Assembly: GCA_020226215.1 (NCBI GenBank)
Contig: CM035235.1
Coordinates: forward strand, 66,613,283-66,677,282
DNA length: 64,000 nucleotides
Direction of reading: 5' to 3'
Origin: Sindora glabra
Taxonomy: Eukaryota > Streptophyta > Magnoliopsida > Fabales > Fabaceae
Made by a program: the position numbers and the translations under genes
Shown: piece after piece, positions 11,791 through 22,840 of the stretch
Layout: every line of letters begins with the position of its first letter
Numbering within the stretch: the first letter of the stretch is position 1
Notes under the pieces: model-generated
What the model saw: the letters and a program-made list of their open reading frames with translations, nothing else
Databases searched by the model: none
Told to the model about the DNA's origin: nothing

Positions 11791-14169
11791 ATGGAAATCC
11801 CTGACGCGGGAGTCCTAAGAACAATCTTCACACACAAGCGCCTATTTGATTCAACCAATCCCAAATGCTTTCCAAATCCTCCTCTGATCTCCGTCTGCTT
11901 CTTCCAAAACCCTCAATTTTCCCGCCATTCTTTCTCTGCAAGCAGTCATCAAGCAGAATCAGAATTTCCCATTGATACCCCACAAGAATTCCGAACCAAT
12001 CCCACCATTCCAGTGAGCGATTCCACTTCCAGTGGCAGAAAAAATAAACCTACTTGGACCATTTATGGCCATTTCTCAAGTAGCCCTGTTTCTAGGAGAG
12101 CCAAAGTTGATACTGATGATCTGGATTTGGAACAGACTCATGGGGTTGAAGTACAATCCAATTTGTCGAGTTCGGAGGATAAAGGTGGAAACTTCACTAA
12201 GGAAAAGGCATACAGGGGAATGAAGGGGGTAAACCCAGTTCAAGGAATTGAACTTGGCGGGAGTGTAGGAGCAAAAATTGGCAGAAAGAAAAAGGGGAAG
12301 GGAAAAACTTATTGGGTTTGCTCCCATTGCGGTTATACACAAGGGCAATGGTGGGGAATATGCCCTTCTTGCAATACAGCTAACACAATGACAGAGTTCC
12401 ATGAAGTGAAATCCAGTGATGCTGATAAGGTGACGGGGTTTTTGGTTTCTGAGAATGCGGTGGGGTCATGGCTCCCACAGCAACCGGGTGAATTGTGCCC
12501 AGTGAGATTGAAGGAGGTCAACCGAGGAATTAAACAGACAGAATGGAGAATTCCTTTGTAAGTTCTTTTTATTTACTTAGGATTCTATTAAGTTGGTTGG
12601 CTTATATCTGGGTTAGATTATAAAGGACTTATTCCATCCATCTGTGTCATTGTGTGTATGCATGCACGTTGCTGCCTATGATTCTAGTCTTGAAGGAATC
12701 CTTTTTTATTTATTTATTTTTGTTTTTTATTTTTTGCTTTTTCCAAACGTTATAATATGTAGTTTTCTTGATTTCAGATCCGGTTCATTTGGAAATGAAG
12801 TTTCTAAAGTGCTTGGCGGTGGTCTTGTACCAGGTTTGATACAATTTACTTGTCTATAATTGATGATGTTATAACTGTTAAGATATATTGCAACCCTATC
12901 GTGGGGAATGGATGGACGTAAGTGGTCCATGGTTCCCAAGTTTTAATTCCCAAACAAATGTATTTGGTTGAATGTCAAAGAAGTTACCATCGCTACCTTA
13001 ATTCTATTTACTTGAACACTCATTCCAGGTGTATTTGACTGTTCATCACTTATCATGTCTATCTTTTTGGGTTTGAAGGCTGTCTGGTTTTAGTTGGTGG
13101 TGATCCTGGTGTTGGGAAGAGTACTTTGTTGTTGCAGGTATGGATTATATAGTCTGATCATGTAGAACTGCACCTAGAAATCAGATGGTCGGTATCGCTG
13201 AACCTTATCGACCTTTTCTTTTCCTGCCTAATCTTCAAATTTGCTTAAATCTTTGGCCCTGCCCCTCATTTATGCCTTTTGTAATTATAAAATTTAGATT
13301 GCCGCAATGATAGCACAAGGATGTGAACATGGTGAAGCCGCTCCAGTTGTATATGTCTCTGGCGAAGAGGTTCACTTTTGTCAAGCCTCCTAATGTTTAT
13401 CATAAGTATAGTATTAAAAATATCACTGCCACATACTTTTTTTTTTTTTTTGGGTTGCAATTACTGTTTTTCATCCTTGATCAGCATATGATTTTCTTAT
13501 TGCTGCAAGAGCTTGAATTATTTATGAAATCACATTCATATCAAACTTACACATATTGTTCATATTTTTCTCATGCGATCCCGAAACCTGTATCTTGCTT
13601 CAACTCTCTTCTAATATATGATAGTTAGAAATTTAATGTTTGGTGCATAGACTGTTTGGATGGAAAATTTGAAATACAAACAACTAAAATGAATGGCTGG
13701 GAAAGAAAATAGGATTGAATCCTGGAAAAGGTTTGCTACAATATGCCCTTTCATTTAAAGAAGAGTAACTTGTAATGCCATGAAAGTGAAAATCTGATGC
13801 TGAGTTGAATTATTAAACACTATTGGTAAGCCTTATTCCAGTGTTAATGTTTCTGCTTTTTAATATCTCATCATGCTGAATTTTTTTCCTTATATTGTAA
13901 ATGGAGTTGATCTTTGATTTGACTTATGCTGAGGGTGGCTAGTATCAGCTTTCGTTAACAAGGGTTATTAATGTCATTCTAATGTAGCTTGCATGAACAT
14001 CAATCTTCTTGTCATTTTTTGGCAGAGTGTTGATCAGATTGGTAATAGAGCAGATCGGCTTGGGGTTGAATCTGAGAATTTGTTTCTATATTCGAGTACC
14101 GATATTGAGGTGCATTATCTTTGATTCACTATTTATTTTTGCTGATAGCATCTTACTTCCTTTCTTATT

Positions 14170-14208
<39 letters not shown>

Positions 14209-17200
14209 CCTTTTTTTTTTTTTTACTTTTAACTTGAACTTCGATCATAAGTTATGATTATATTGATACTATCAAATTTGTTTTCTCAGACTCTTACCTT
14301 TAATTTGCTAGGTTGGCACATTAATCATTCCTTTTGTTTTTGAATCAGGACATATTGGAGCAAATTCAACATCTCTCACCACGAGCCCTTGTCGTTGATT
14401 CAATACAAACTGTTTATTTGAAAGGAGTAGTTGGAAGCGCTGGAGGGGTTATGCAGGTTGTGATTCTTCTCACAATTTTACTCTAACTACCATGCAGGGA
14501 ATCTATATTTCTCTCAGATATTTTGACTATTGTCCACAAATTACATTGAGATTCTTTTAGTATGATATGGGAAATGACATAATTTAAAAGCTGTTCTTGT
14601 ATTTAATTAACTTCTATGATTCTATCTATTTTTGTTATTGTTGCCTCCTCCCCCAACCATAAGCTTGCATGATCTTGATAATGATTGTAATTGATTGAAG
14701 TATTCATTAAAAGTAAATAACACTCATGATTACATTGTAGTTTTCTTTCACTTTTAATTGATTGTGGAAACAAGTGGTTTTTGTATGTCATCCATACCTT
14801 GTATATTTTTTTATTTTTTTCATGATTTAAAACATGTTTATCTGCTTTATATTAAAATGTCCAAAGAGCATCATTGGTTACACCTTTTTACAGCAAAAGG
14901 TACCGTATGTGAGATTTTATAGATCTGTGACAGGTAAAGGAATGTACATCAGCCTTGCTACGATTTGCAAAGAAGACTAAAATCCCAGTTCTTTTGGTGA
15001 GCAAAATAGAATTTTGAAATGCTTTTATAGTGTCCTTATTAGCCTACAACAGCTGGGTTTATCTACATTATTTTATTATATACTGGGATTGCTTGTATGG
15101 ATTTTAATATATAGGAAAAACCAAGGTTGTCAGAATCGCGATCCTACCTAGGATCGGAAAGGGGGGCTAGGATCGTAAATCGTAGGATCGTAATGGGATC
15201 GTAAGATCCTACCTTAAGGCCCCCTTATGTATTTTATGTACCCCTAGTGAATTTTTTATGAGAAGAAATACACTTTCATAATTTTTAAATATGCATATAT
15301 AATTAAAACACACTCATTGTCATAGATTACAAACAAAAAACAGTAACACATCAAGTAGTTAAGCATCCAACATGACAAAAACAAACAAGAACAATATTAA
15401 AGAGTCATGATTTGACAACAATCTAATAAAATTCATGATCTTCAACATGTGGAGTAGCCTCCTCTTCATCTCCATCCTCATCTTCATCCTCATCCTCATC
15501 CTCATCTTCATCCAATGGTACTTACTTCAAATGCATGCCTCCATCATCTTCATCATCACCCTCACCTCCTTCATCAACACCTTCATCTTCATTTTCAAGC
15601 ACAAAATCACCTTCTCCATCATCACCATCACTATCACCTTCACCTTCACCTTCATATATGTCCTCATTGCAACTTGTCCATTCACTAGCTATCCATTCAT
15701 CATCAGAGGGCACATCTTCAAAGCTATCCATCTCAATGAATTTTTTGACTTGTCTATCTTTTAACTTTAAGTTGTACATCACAAAGGCCAAGTCATTCAT
15801 CTTCTTTTGATGTAAACGATTTCTTCGTTTTGCATGAACCTATTTTTTTTTAAAATGTATCATTAGTAATGTAAACAAAGACAAAAAATAATAAGGAACA
15901 TTTGAATGAATGATTGCAGCTTCATAAAAATAATCTTACCATCTCAAAAGCACTCCAATTACGTTCACATCCAAAAAAGTTACAAGTTAAGCTTAATATT
16001 TGAATAGCAAACTTTTGTAGTTCAGGAAATTCAGCTCTATAAGAGTCCCACCACATAGCTGGAGCTTTAATGTCTTTTGTCATCAAAGCAACTTCAGAAT
16101 CAAACAACCCCTTTCTAACCTTAAATTCATCAAGTTGTACATGAATCTTAGCCCTTTCATGTTTATCAAGTATCATTCTTTCTAAACATTCAAATAGTCC
16201 TTTTGTAACTTCAAAATCAGCTTTAAAATTAGGACTATAATAAAATTGGGGATTCAAATAATATGCTGCTGCATGCAAAGGCCTATGTAGTTGAGACTCC
16301 CATCTTGAATCAATAATTTCCCAAATAGGCTCATAGCTACAAACAAGTTGAATAACAATGAATAAGATTGTAGTTCATAGTTCTCTATAAATTATAACAT
16401 TAAATTAATAAATGATAAAATTTAAGTTACTAACCTTTTCTTGACATTTTGAAAATTACTTTGGATCTTTTCTTTTGCACGATCCATTTCTTTATAAATG
16501 AAACCCATGGCTGGCTTTTCTTCTGAATCAACCAACCGAAGGACCTTGATAAGAGGATATGCAGCTTTAAGACAATTAGTGACATTCTTTTAAAATCTGC
16601 TATCCATAACCAAGGATTGGACAATCCTTCCATCATTTGTACCAGCAAATTTGCTAGATTTCCATGTTCTTGAATTAAACATGTTCATCAATGCACCCTT
16701 GTTGTTGTTAAGGCACCCTAAAGTTAAATAGGATGTAGCAAAGCGGGTGACAGCTGGCCTAATTAAATCCTTGCCTTTTGTAAAGTGCCTCAACATTCCA
16801 ATAACCATGGTCCTTCCATAAATATATGTTGTGATCTTTCTAGCTTTAGCAATTGTCAACCGATGGATTTTCAATTTTTTCTCAAAATCCTCCAACATCA
16901 AGTCAATACAATGAGCAGCACATGGTGTCCAAAAAATAGTCTTTCTTTTCTCCATTAGCATTTCTCCTGCTGCCTTGTAATTGGCAGCATTGTCAGTGAT
17001 CACTTGCACAACATTTTCTTCACCCACTTGCTCAACAATGCTATCTAGCATCTCAAACACCTTATCAGTTGTCTTTGAAAACTCAGATGTATCAATTGAA
17101 GATAAAAAGATTGTTCCTCTTGGGCTATTAACCAGAAAATTACATATAAACCGCTTCTTTTTATCCGTCCAACCATCTGACGTAATAGAACAACCTACTT

Positions 17201-20200
17201 TTTTCCATTGCTCTCTATGTTCTTCAACCAACTTCTTGGTGCAGGCAACCTCTTGATTCAAATATTTTTCCCTAATTTCATGGTAGGAAGGAGGCTTCAA
17301 TCCAATACTATATTTTCCAATCAATTGGCACATCTTCACAAATTCTGGATTTTTCACACATTGTTCCACCACTCATTGCTCTCCATGTGACTGCCAGCTA
17401 GATGATGTTTTAATCTATAAACACCACCACTCATTGTTTTTTCACAATATTTACATCTGACCTTTCTTGGATTTCCATAAACTTCAAAACAATGTTCCCA
17501 GCCTACATCACTCCTATTTCCAAGAAAATTTTTTCGTTTCACATTTAGCCTTGAAGTGGAAGAAGCCATTTAATTGAATTAAACACTAAACTAGGTCTGG
17601 TCAGCAGGTGAATGTTACCCGGTCAGCTGGTCTTCAAGTCAGCAAGTGAATGAAGTTACCTGGTCAGCTGGTCTTCGGTTATCTATCTTCACTTGCCGGT
17701 TAAAATAAAGCTTGAAGCTTCCACTTATAATCTCTCCTCTTTCTTAGTCTCTGCGCGCCAGTTAATGTAGCTTCTGTCACTCTGTTTTCCAGCTTTTCCC
17801 TCTGTTTCGGCCTCTTTCCCTTTGTTTCGGTCTCCTTCACTTCATTTTCTAGCTTATTCCGTTTTCCAACTTCTCCCTTTGTTTCGGTCTCCTTCACTCT
17901 ATTTTTGCAAGTCTTCGAACAAAACCCAGAATTTGCAGCTCCAATCGCAGCTTCTATCTCAGGTATTAACACTCCACTGCATCGGTTCCAACTTCCAAGC
18001 AGCAAGGACACGGTAGCTACAATCGGTGGTGGAAGTTGCAGTCGGCGTCAACGTCAGCTCGTCACTCTCTCACTGCGAAACCTAAGTTGCTGTAATCGGG
18101 ACTCACTTTCAGTGCAGATGGATGCAACTGATGGAGGCTTTCGGCAATAAGGTAAGGGATTTTTTAGGCTTAATTGATTTTTGGAAGTTAAAAAAGAAAA
18201 AATTCGTTCAGCCCATGAAAGCCTAGTCCATCATCTCCATCTTCAGAGGATCGGCTAACTCAGTAGGATCGCACGATCCCAGCGATTCTCTTCTTTCGGC
18301 TCAACGATACAAGCTTCTTTCGTGACAACCACCGAGTCATCACATAAAGGAGAGCTTGAATTGTAGAATCGTCCGATCCCACGAGTTGGATCGCGATTCT
18401 GACAACCTTGGGAAAAACTGCAAATAACTGCCTCAAACTATGAGGTGTTTAAATTTTGCTCCCTTGAACTATGAAAACTTGAATTTTATCTCCTAAAATT
18501 ATATAAAACTTAAATTTTACCCCTACTGTTTCCAAGTTAACAGTTATAACACTCAGTAGCAGTTTTCTAATACTTAGCAGCGATTTTCTAACACTCAGCA
18601 GTAGTTCTCTAATACTTTAATTTTTGCCGATAAGTGAAAAAATTTTCAAAAAACGAGGAAATTTGGTGGTCGTTTTTAACCGCCAGTAAATAAAATAGGA
18701 TAGCAGCGGTTTTCCTAACAAATTCTGTTAATTTAATAACGGTGAGGGTAAATTCAAGTTTCCATAGTTTAAGGGAGTAAAATTCAATTTATTCATAATT
18801 CACAGGGATTGTATAAACTTAGCCCTAATATATATATATATATATATTATTGGTGATCATATCTTTAAAATTGTATGATTTTAACTTTTTCTTGTTTTTG
18901 CTTTTGTTGTGTATTGCAGATTGGACATGTGACAAAATCTGGGGATATAGCAGGACCTCGTGTCTTGGAGCATATTGTTGACGTTGTTTTGTACATGGAA
19001 GTTGGTACCTTGTACATGTTCTTTTTTTCGTTTCCCTGATTTTCAGTATGTTTTCTACTGCTTGGCATGAAATAGCTTTTGGTTCCTCTTTACCTGTTTC
19101 CAGCTTTCATTTAGTTGGCGTTTGAATATGGTGTCCTGTGCCCAAATTGCATTATGGTATGGCACAAGCATTTAGTGTATTGTCCGTCCTTTCCCCTGAG
19201 GAAGTTTTTTCAATAGTTGCTTATTATTTATCATCTTGCTGTAAAATCTTAAAAATTCTGTTTCTGACGTCTTGCATTTTCTGTAAAAATGTTAGTTTTA
19301 GTTGGCATGATAAGAGAAATTACTGAATTTTTTTTTAATTATTACAATTTTTGCTTTTGCCAATAACTTGTTAACTCTCAGGGAGAGAAGTGCTCTTCCC
19401 ATCGTTTGCTTCGATCTGTGAAAAATCGGTTTGGATCCACTGATGAGGTATGTAATAATGCTTATTCTTCTGCTATGCATCTAACAATGATATAAAGGAA
19501 TTACTATATATTCCTTGCTACTTGCTAGCAATATTTTTAGCAGACTATCTGTTTGGAAACCCCCGATACTAGCAATGACTTCTTGTCCTGTTGTTGTGCA
19601 TTTGTATGCAGTACGTTTCCATGCTTTTATTATCATCAAGGGTTATTACACGACTTTCATCTCAATTTATCAACACTGTAATTATGTGACTTGTTGGTGT
19701 GTTATCATGTCTATTTCTTAACATTATTTGAATTTTTTATTTTTGACTGTATAATTATAAGGATTTAGGATTAAACACCTTTGATCTATGTTGCTTTTGA
19801 TGTTATTTGTCAGCTTGGAGTTTTCGAGATGTCACAGTCAGGGCTTCAGGCTGTTTCAAATGCAAGTGAAATGTTCCTCACCGAGCAGAACTATGATTCG
19901 GAGATATTAGCTGGATTGGCTGTTGCTGTAATCATGGATGGGTCTCGAACTTTTCTAATCGAAATTCAGGTATCTTCCTTTCTTCTTTCGGTGACTCAGA
20001 ACTTCTACTATTATTACATTATCAGCATCCTTTTGGACTTTTGCACTCATGCATCCACCAAAAGATATTACTTGCACTAAGATTCAAATGCATTTTGTGT
20101 AGGCACTTTGTGTTTCTGCTTCTACAGTTTATAGGCAAGTTAATGGGATCCAAGCAAGTAGAGCCGATATGATTATATCTGTAAGTTTCTAAAAATTTTT

Positions 20201-21536
20201 TAAATAGTTAATTAACAGTTGTGCAAATGCTTCCATTGAAATATAAATATGCTGTACTAAAAGGTTTACAATTATGCACTGGTCATCTTACAATTTTTTA
20301 ATTGTAGGTTCTTATGAAGCAAGCCGGTATTCATCTACAGGAAAATGTAAGCTAATCTTCCTTAAAAGAACAAGAAATTTTTATTAGAATGAGAAGGAAT
20401 ACTTGACGAGAGGATGAGAATGCCCTGAATTTTGATATATTCTTCAAGTTTCTTCTATGTATAGACTATTGACTGGGCATTTTTCTACACAATATTATGT
20501 TATAATGCAGATTGTAAAATTTGATATTTTCTCATTTATTTAAAAATATAAATAAATCAACAATCAAATAACATAGACAATCACAAGGAACTGGACTAAG
20601 ATTGTGTTTTGCCTTTTTCCTTGTTTGTTAATTAGGTATTATCATCTGGAATTTTCAAGTAAACGAGTGTAAACTCACTTGTCTTTAAAAATAACTGCGC
20701 TTTCACTTTAAAAACCGAACTTATAATTTAAATCAGCAAAACAATATCTTGTCAATAATTGTGTTGCTTCCTATGCGCTGTCACTTCTGTACGACAGGCA
20801 GTGTTTTTGAATGTTGTTAGTGGATTGACACTGAGTGAAACAGCTGGAGATCTTGCCATAGCAGCAGCTATTTGCAGCAGGTTTGTATTCTATTTCCTTT
20901 TAAATAAAATATATGTTCAGATTTATTTATTTATTTTTTTAGATCTTGTTATGATTCTTGCTCAAGATATAATCTTTATACTCAATGTATACCTGAGATT
21001 TTTTGGCATAAGTTATTTCTTTCCATGTTTTGATGTACGGTATCGTAAATCTCATCCTTATTGCATTTATATGGTTTGTTGTCATTTTCCCCAGTTTCTT
21101 GGAATCTCCTATCCCCAGTGGCATCGCATTCATTGGTGAAGTTGGCCTCGGTGGTGAGCTTCGCATGGTATGCATGTTCTTCATAATTTAATTCGAAGCC
21201 GCTAATATATCTGATTTGCAGGAACTGCATTTCTCTTAGTTTTCCTTTTTAAGTAAAAATTTATTGAACATACTTTTCTTTAATTTTATAAAAGCCTACT
21301 GATGATTTCTTGTTATTCAAGTTTATGTTCATAAATATGATGATACATTACAGGTTCCTCAAATGGAGAAAAGGGTAAACACAGTGGGGAAATTGGGTTA
21401 CAGAATGTGTGTTGTGCCAAGGGCAGCTGAAAAGGCTCTAGAAAATGAAGCTTTAGGAAATGTGGAAGTTGTAGGTTGTAGGAATCTGAAAGAGGTCATC
21501 AACATTGTATTCTCAAGTTCCAGCACAGTGAAATGA
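11791..21536 (+). CDS. RADA: RADA, organellar RadA/Sms-type recombination helicase
   Basis: Fifteen exons: 11791-12557, 12778-12833, 13079-13137, 13298-13369, 14026-14109, 14349-14456, 14934-14996, 18920-19000, 19382-19447, 19814-19969, 20103-20180, 20308-20346, 20798-20880, 21095-21167 and 21354-21536. Together they encode 655 aa in one frame. The N-terminal ~165 residues are an organelle-targeting type extension rich in Ser/Arg. A four-cysteine zinc finger follows (C177, C180, C191, C194 in WVCSHCGYTQGQWWGICPSC). The ATPase core has Walker A GGDPGVGKST (281-290) and VSGEES-type and LVVDSIQT segments. The RadA-specific KNRFG motif is at 444-448, and the C-terminal Lon-like domain includes LNVVSGLTLSETAGDLAIAA. 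RadA family proteins are DnaB-like branch-migration helicases. In plants RADA acts in mitochondrial and plastid recombination (family knowledge). The first ATG, at 11791, is chosen. Intron 7 is 3.9 kb because of a transposon. Neighbour PFK is convergent, 1.2 kb away. Confidence 0.93.
14174..14224 (+). repeat. (CT)n microsatellite and T tract in RADA intron 5
   Basis: About 16 CT dinucleotides run to 14205, then CCTCCC and a run of 14 T from 14211. It lies about 65 bases into intron 5 and is a likely length polymorphism. Confidence 0.85.
15522..17569 (-). pseudogene. broken hAT transposase (BED finger, RNase H-like core, dimerisation domain)
   Basis: Read from ATG at 17569 on the minus strand. 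The BED-type zinc finger comes first (RCKYCEKT...HHLAGSH), then a frame change near 17354-17372. The catalytic core follows (SYHEIREKY, ITSDGWTDKKKRF, VITDNAANYKAAG, TPCAAHCIDLML). A stop codon TAA interrupts the core at about 16591, at a position where relatives have Trp, and the same frame then continues (KNVTNCLKAAYPLIKVLRLV) to a donor at 16435. Exons resume at 16336-15940 and 15839-15522 with the hAT dimerisation motif CERNWSAFEM and the conserved NRLHQKKMNDL. The tail is very acidic (Asp/Glu/Gly-rich, last ~50 residues). The linker of roughly 100 residues usually found between BED finger and core is missing. Frameshift, stop and deletion make this a pseudogene. Confidence 0.88.
17607..17905. 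repeat. short direct repeats in the hAT 5' region
   Basis: Upstream of the transposase start, two copies of a GGTCAGCTGGTCTTC-containing segment lie at about 17607-17635 and 17648-17675. Further out (about 17800-17905) the string TTTGTTTCGGTCTCCTTCAC occurs at 17821 and again at 17878. A similar CTCTGTTTCGGCCTC precedes the first copy. They could be promoter or transposase-binding repeats. A minus-strand open frame here (18011-17700) encodes only Lys/Glu-rich repeats. Confidence 0.6.
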
Positions 21537-22711
21537 AAATAGTGATACTAATCATTCAGAGCATATTGTCAAAGTTACTTCTTTTGATTTCTGGAAAATG
21601 ATATATCTATACAACATGAATGTGCTAAATATAACCTAAATATGGTATGTTTGGTCATCATGCCAATGACCTACTTTCTGTCCATAGATATAAAGATATA
21701 GATATATCTAGATCTTCTCACTCTCTTTTCTTTCCTCTTGAAAAGGATGAAGATATAAACTTTATTTTTAAATTTATTTATTTTTTCAACAATGCTCTAT
21801 GTATTAAAAATAGTATTTGAAATTAAATTTCAAATGTATATCAGATAGTATAAAATTTTAAATTCAATTTTCAATACATATAATTTTTTTAAACTTAAAA
21901 TATATTTGGATATGTTATTATTTTTATATTTTTAAAAATTATTTTTAAATTAAAAAATAAGGAATAAAATATAAAAAATATTGCAAATAAGAAATTTTTT
22001 TATTTAATTACAAAATTGATATTCAACATAAAAAAATTAAAAAATAATTAAAAATTATTTCTAAGTTATATATTTACGGTTAGTTTTTAAAAACAGATGG
22101 TCAAATAAATTTTTTTATTTTAAAAAATGAGAAAATTATTTTTAAAAATGGCAAAAAAAAATCAAGCCCTTACTATTTCAGCACAAAATTGTCTCTTATA
22201 ATTACCTCCTTTCAAGAAAAAGGAGAAGATCGCAATTCTATATCAATAGTAGTGATTTTTCACAAACCTGTTGGAAACTTCATTATGGTTTGAAAGTAAC
22301 TTGATTCTTGGATTTTATTTCAATACAATTTGAAGAAGTCACGTAATTTTATGGAAAAAAATATTTTTAATAAAATATTCGACTTTTGTAAGAAGGTGTT
22401 GGTAATCCCTTTTTCAAAGAAGAAAAGAATTAACACACCACAACATAATGTACATATTATTTGAATATTTCTTACATTGACAAACATACCTTCTCATCAT
22501 AATATATCAAGGGGTAACATTTTGGAAGGTTTGACAGATAAACCGAAGTATAATTCCGATTCCAGCAATATTTCTTACATTGACAAACATACCTTCTCAT
22601 TATAACACACACCCATGTTGCTAAAGGGTGCAGTTGGTCTCAAAGACAACTCTTAAAAAGCAAAGAACACTACTTAGTTGCAGCTTCTGAATGATTCTCC
22701 CCATTTGATGT
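21537..22711. other. intergenic region between convergent RADA and PFK
   Basis: It holds both 3' UTRs and A/T-rich spacer. On the PFK side a ~38 bp direct repeat (AATATTTCTTACATTGACAA followed by ACATACCTTCTCAT) occurs at 22464 and 22567, 103 bp apart. The stretch 21890-22160 resembles the A/T-rich core at 54005-54320 and may be an old MITE relic, but the ends are not clear. Confidence 0.5.
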
Positions 22712-22840
22712 CTACTTTTCTTTTCTTACTTCTCTTTTCTCTCCAATCACATCTTTAGCATCCAATTTTCCTTCTTTTCTTTTCTCTCCAATGGCATCTT
22801 TGGAATCCAGTTTTCCTTCTCTCTTTTCTTCAATAACATC
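22712..22840 (-). repeat. C-terminal 14-15 residue tandem repeats of the PFK-like protein
   Basis: The last 43 codons consist of three imperfect copies: KDVIEEKREGKLDS, KDAIGEKRKEGKLDA and KDVIGEKREVRKEK (residues 471-513). At DNA level the period is about 42-45 bases. The segment follows the conserved end of the PFK fold (STNQPSFL), so it is a lineage-specific, highly charged tail. Other plant PFKs have short non-repetitive acidic tails here (family knowledge). Confidence 0.85.

Larger units (their letters stand above)
15122..18410 (-). mobile_element. 3.29 kb hAT DNA transposon inside RADA intron 7
   Basis: The ends are perfect 23 bp terminal inverted repeats, beginning CAAGGTTGTCAGAATCGCGA (15122-15144 and 18388-18410). 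They are flanked by an exact 8 bp target duplication GGAAAAAC (15114-15121 and 18411-18418), as expected for the hAT superfamily. Just inside both ends are clusters of GGATCG/CGATCC motifs in both orientations (15140-15210 and 18240-18400), typical of subterminal transposase-binding arrays. The element carries a transposase gene antisense to RADA. Intact ends and duplication argue for a fairly recent insertion, but the transposase is broken, so the copy could only move in trans. Confidence 0.93.
15114..18825. mobile_element. Mutator-type MITE in RADA intron 7, split by a hAT element
   Basis: A 9 bp target duplication TAATATATA flanks this segment at 15105-15113 and 18826-18834. Its own sequence is only 8 bp on the left (GGAAAAAC, 15114-15121) plus 18419-18825 on the right. 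Everything between was brought in later by the hAT element, whose 8 bp duplication copied those first 8 bases. The right part is clearly related to the element at 59508-59849. Both have segments for AAACTT(A/G)AATTTTATC, AAATTTTACCC, CAAGTTAA then GT(T)ATAACACT, and AACAAATTCTGTTAA in the same order. The 9 bp duplication and short termini suggest a Mutator-like nonautonomous element. There is no coding capacity. Confidence 0.75.

Noticed and set aside
15435..15810. Long plus-strand open frames with Ile/Phe/Leu-rich or Ser/Pro-rich translations
   Set aside because: They are antisense shadows of the acidic low-complexity tail of the hAT transposase (GAA/GAT/GAG-rich repeats).
17700..18011. 103-codon minus-strand frame rich in KETETKG repeats
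   Set aside because: It lies upstream of the transposase ATG, consists of short DNA repeats, and matches no protein family; treated as hAT 5' non-coding DNA.
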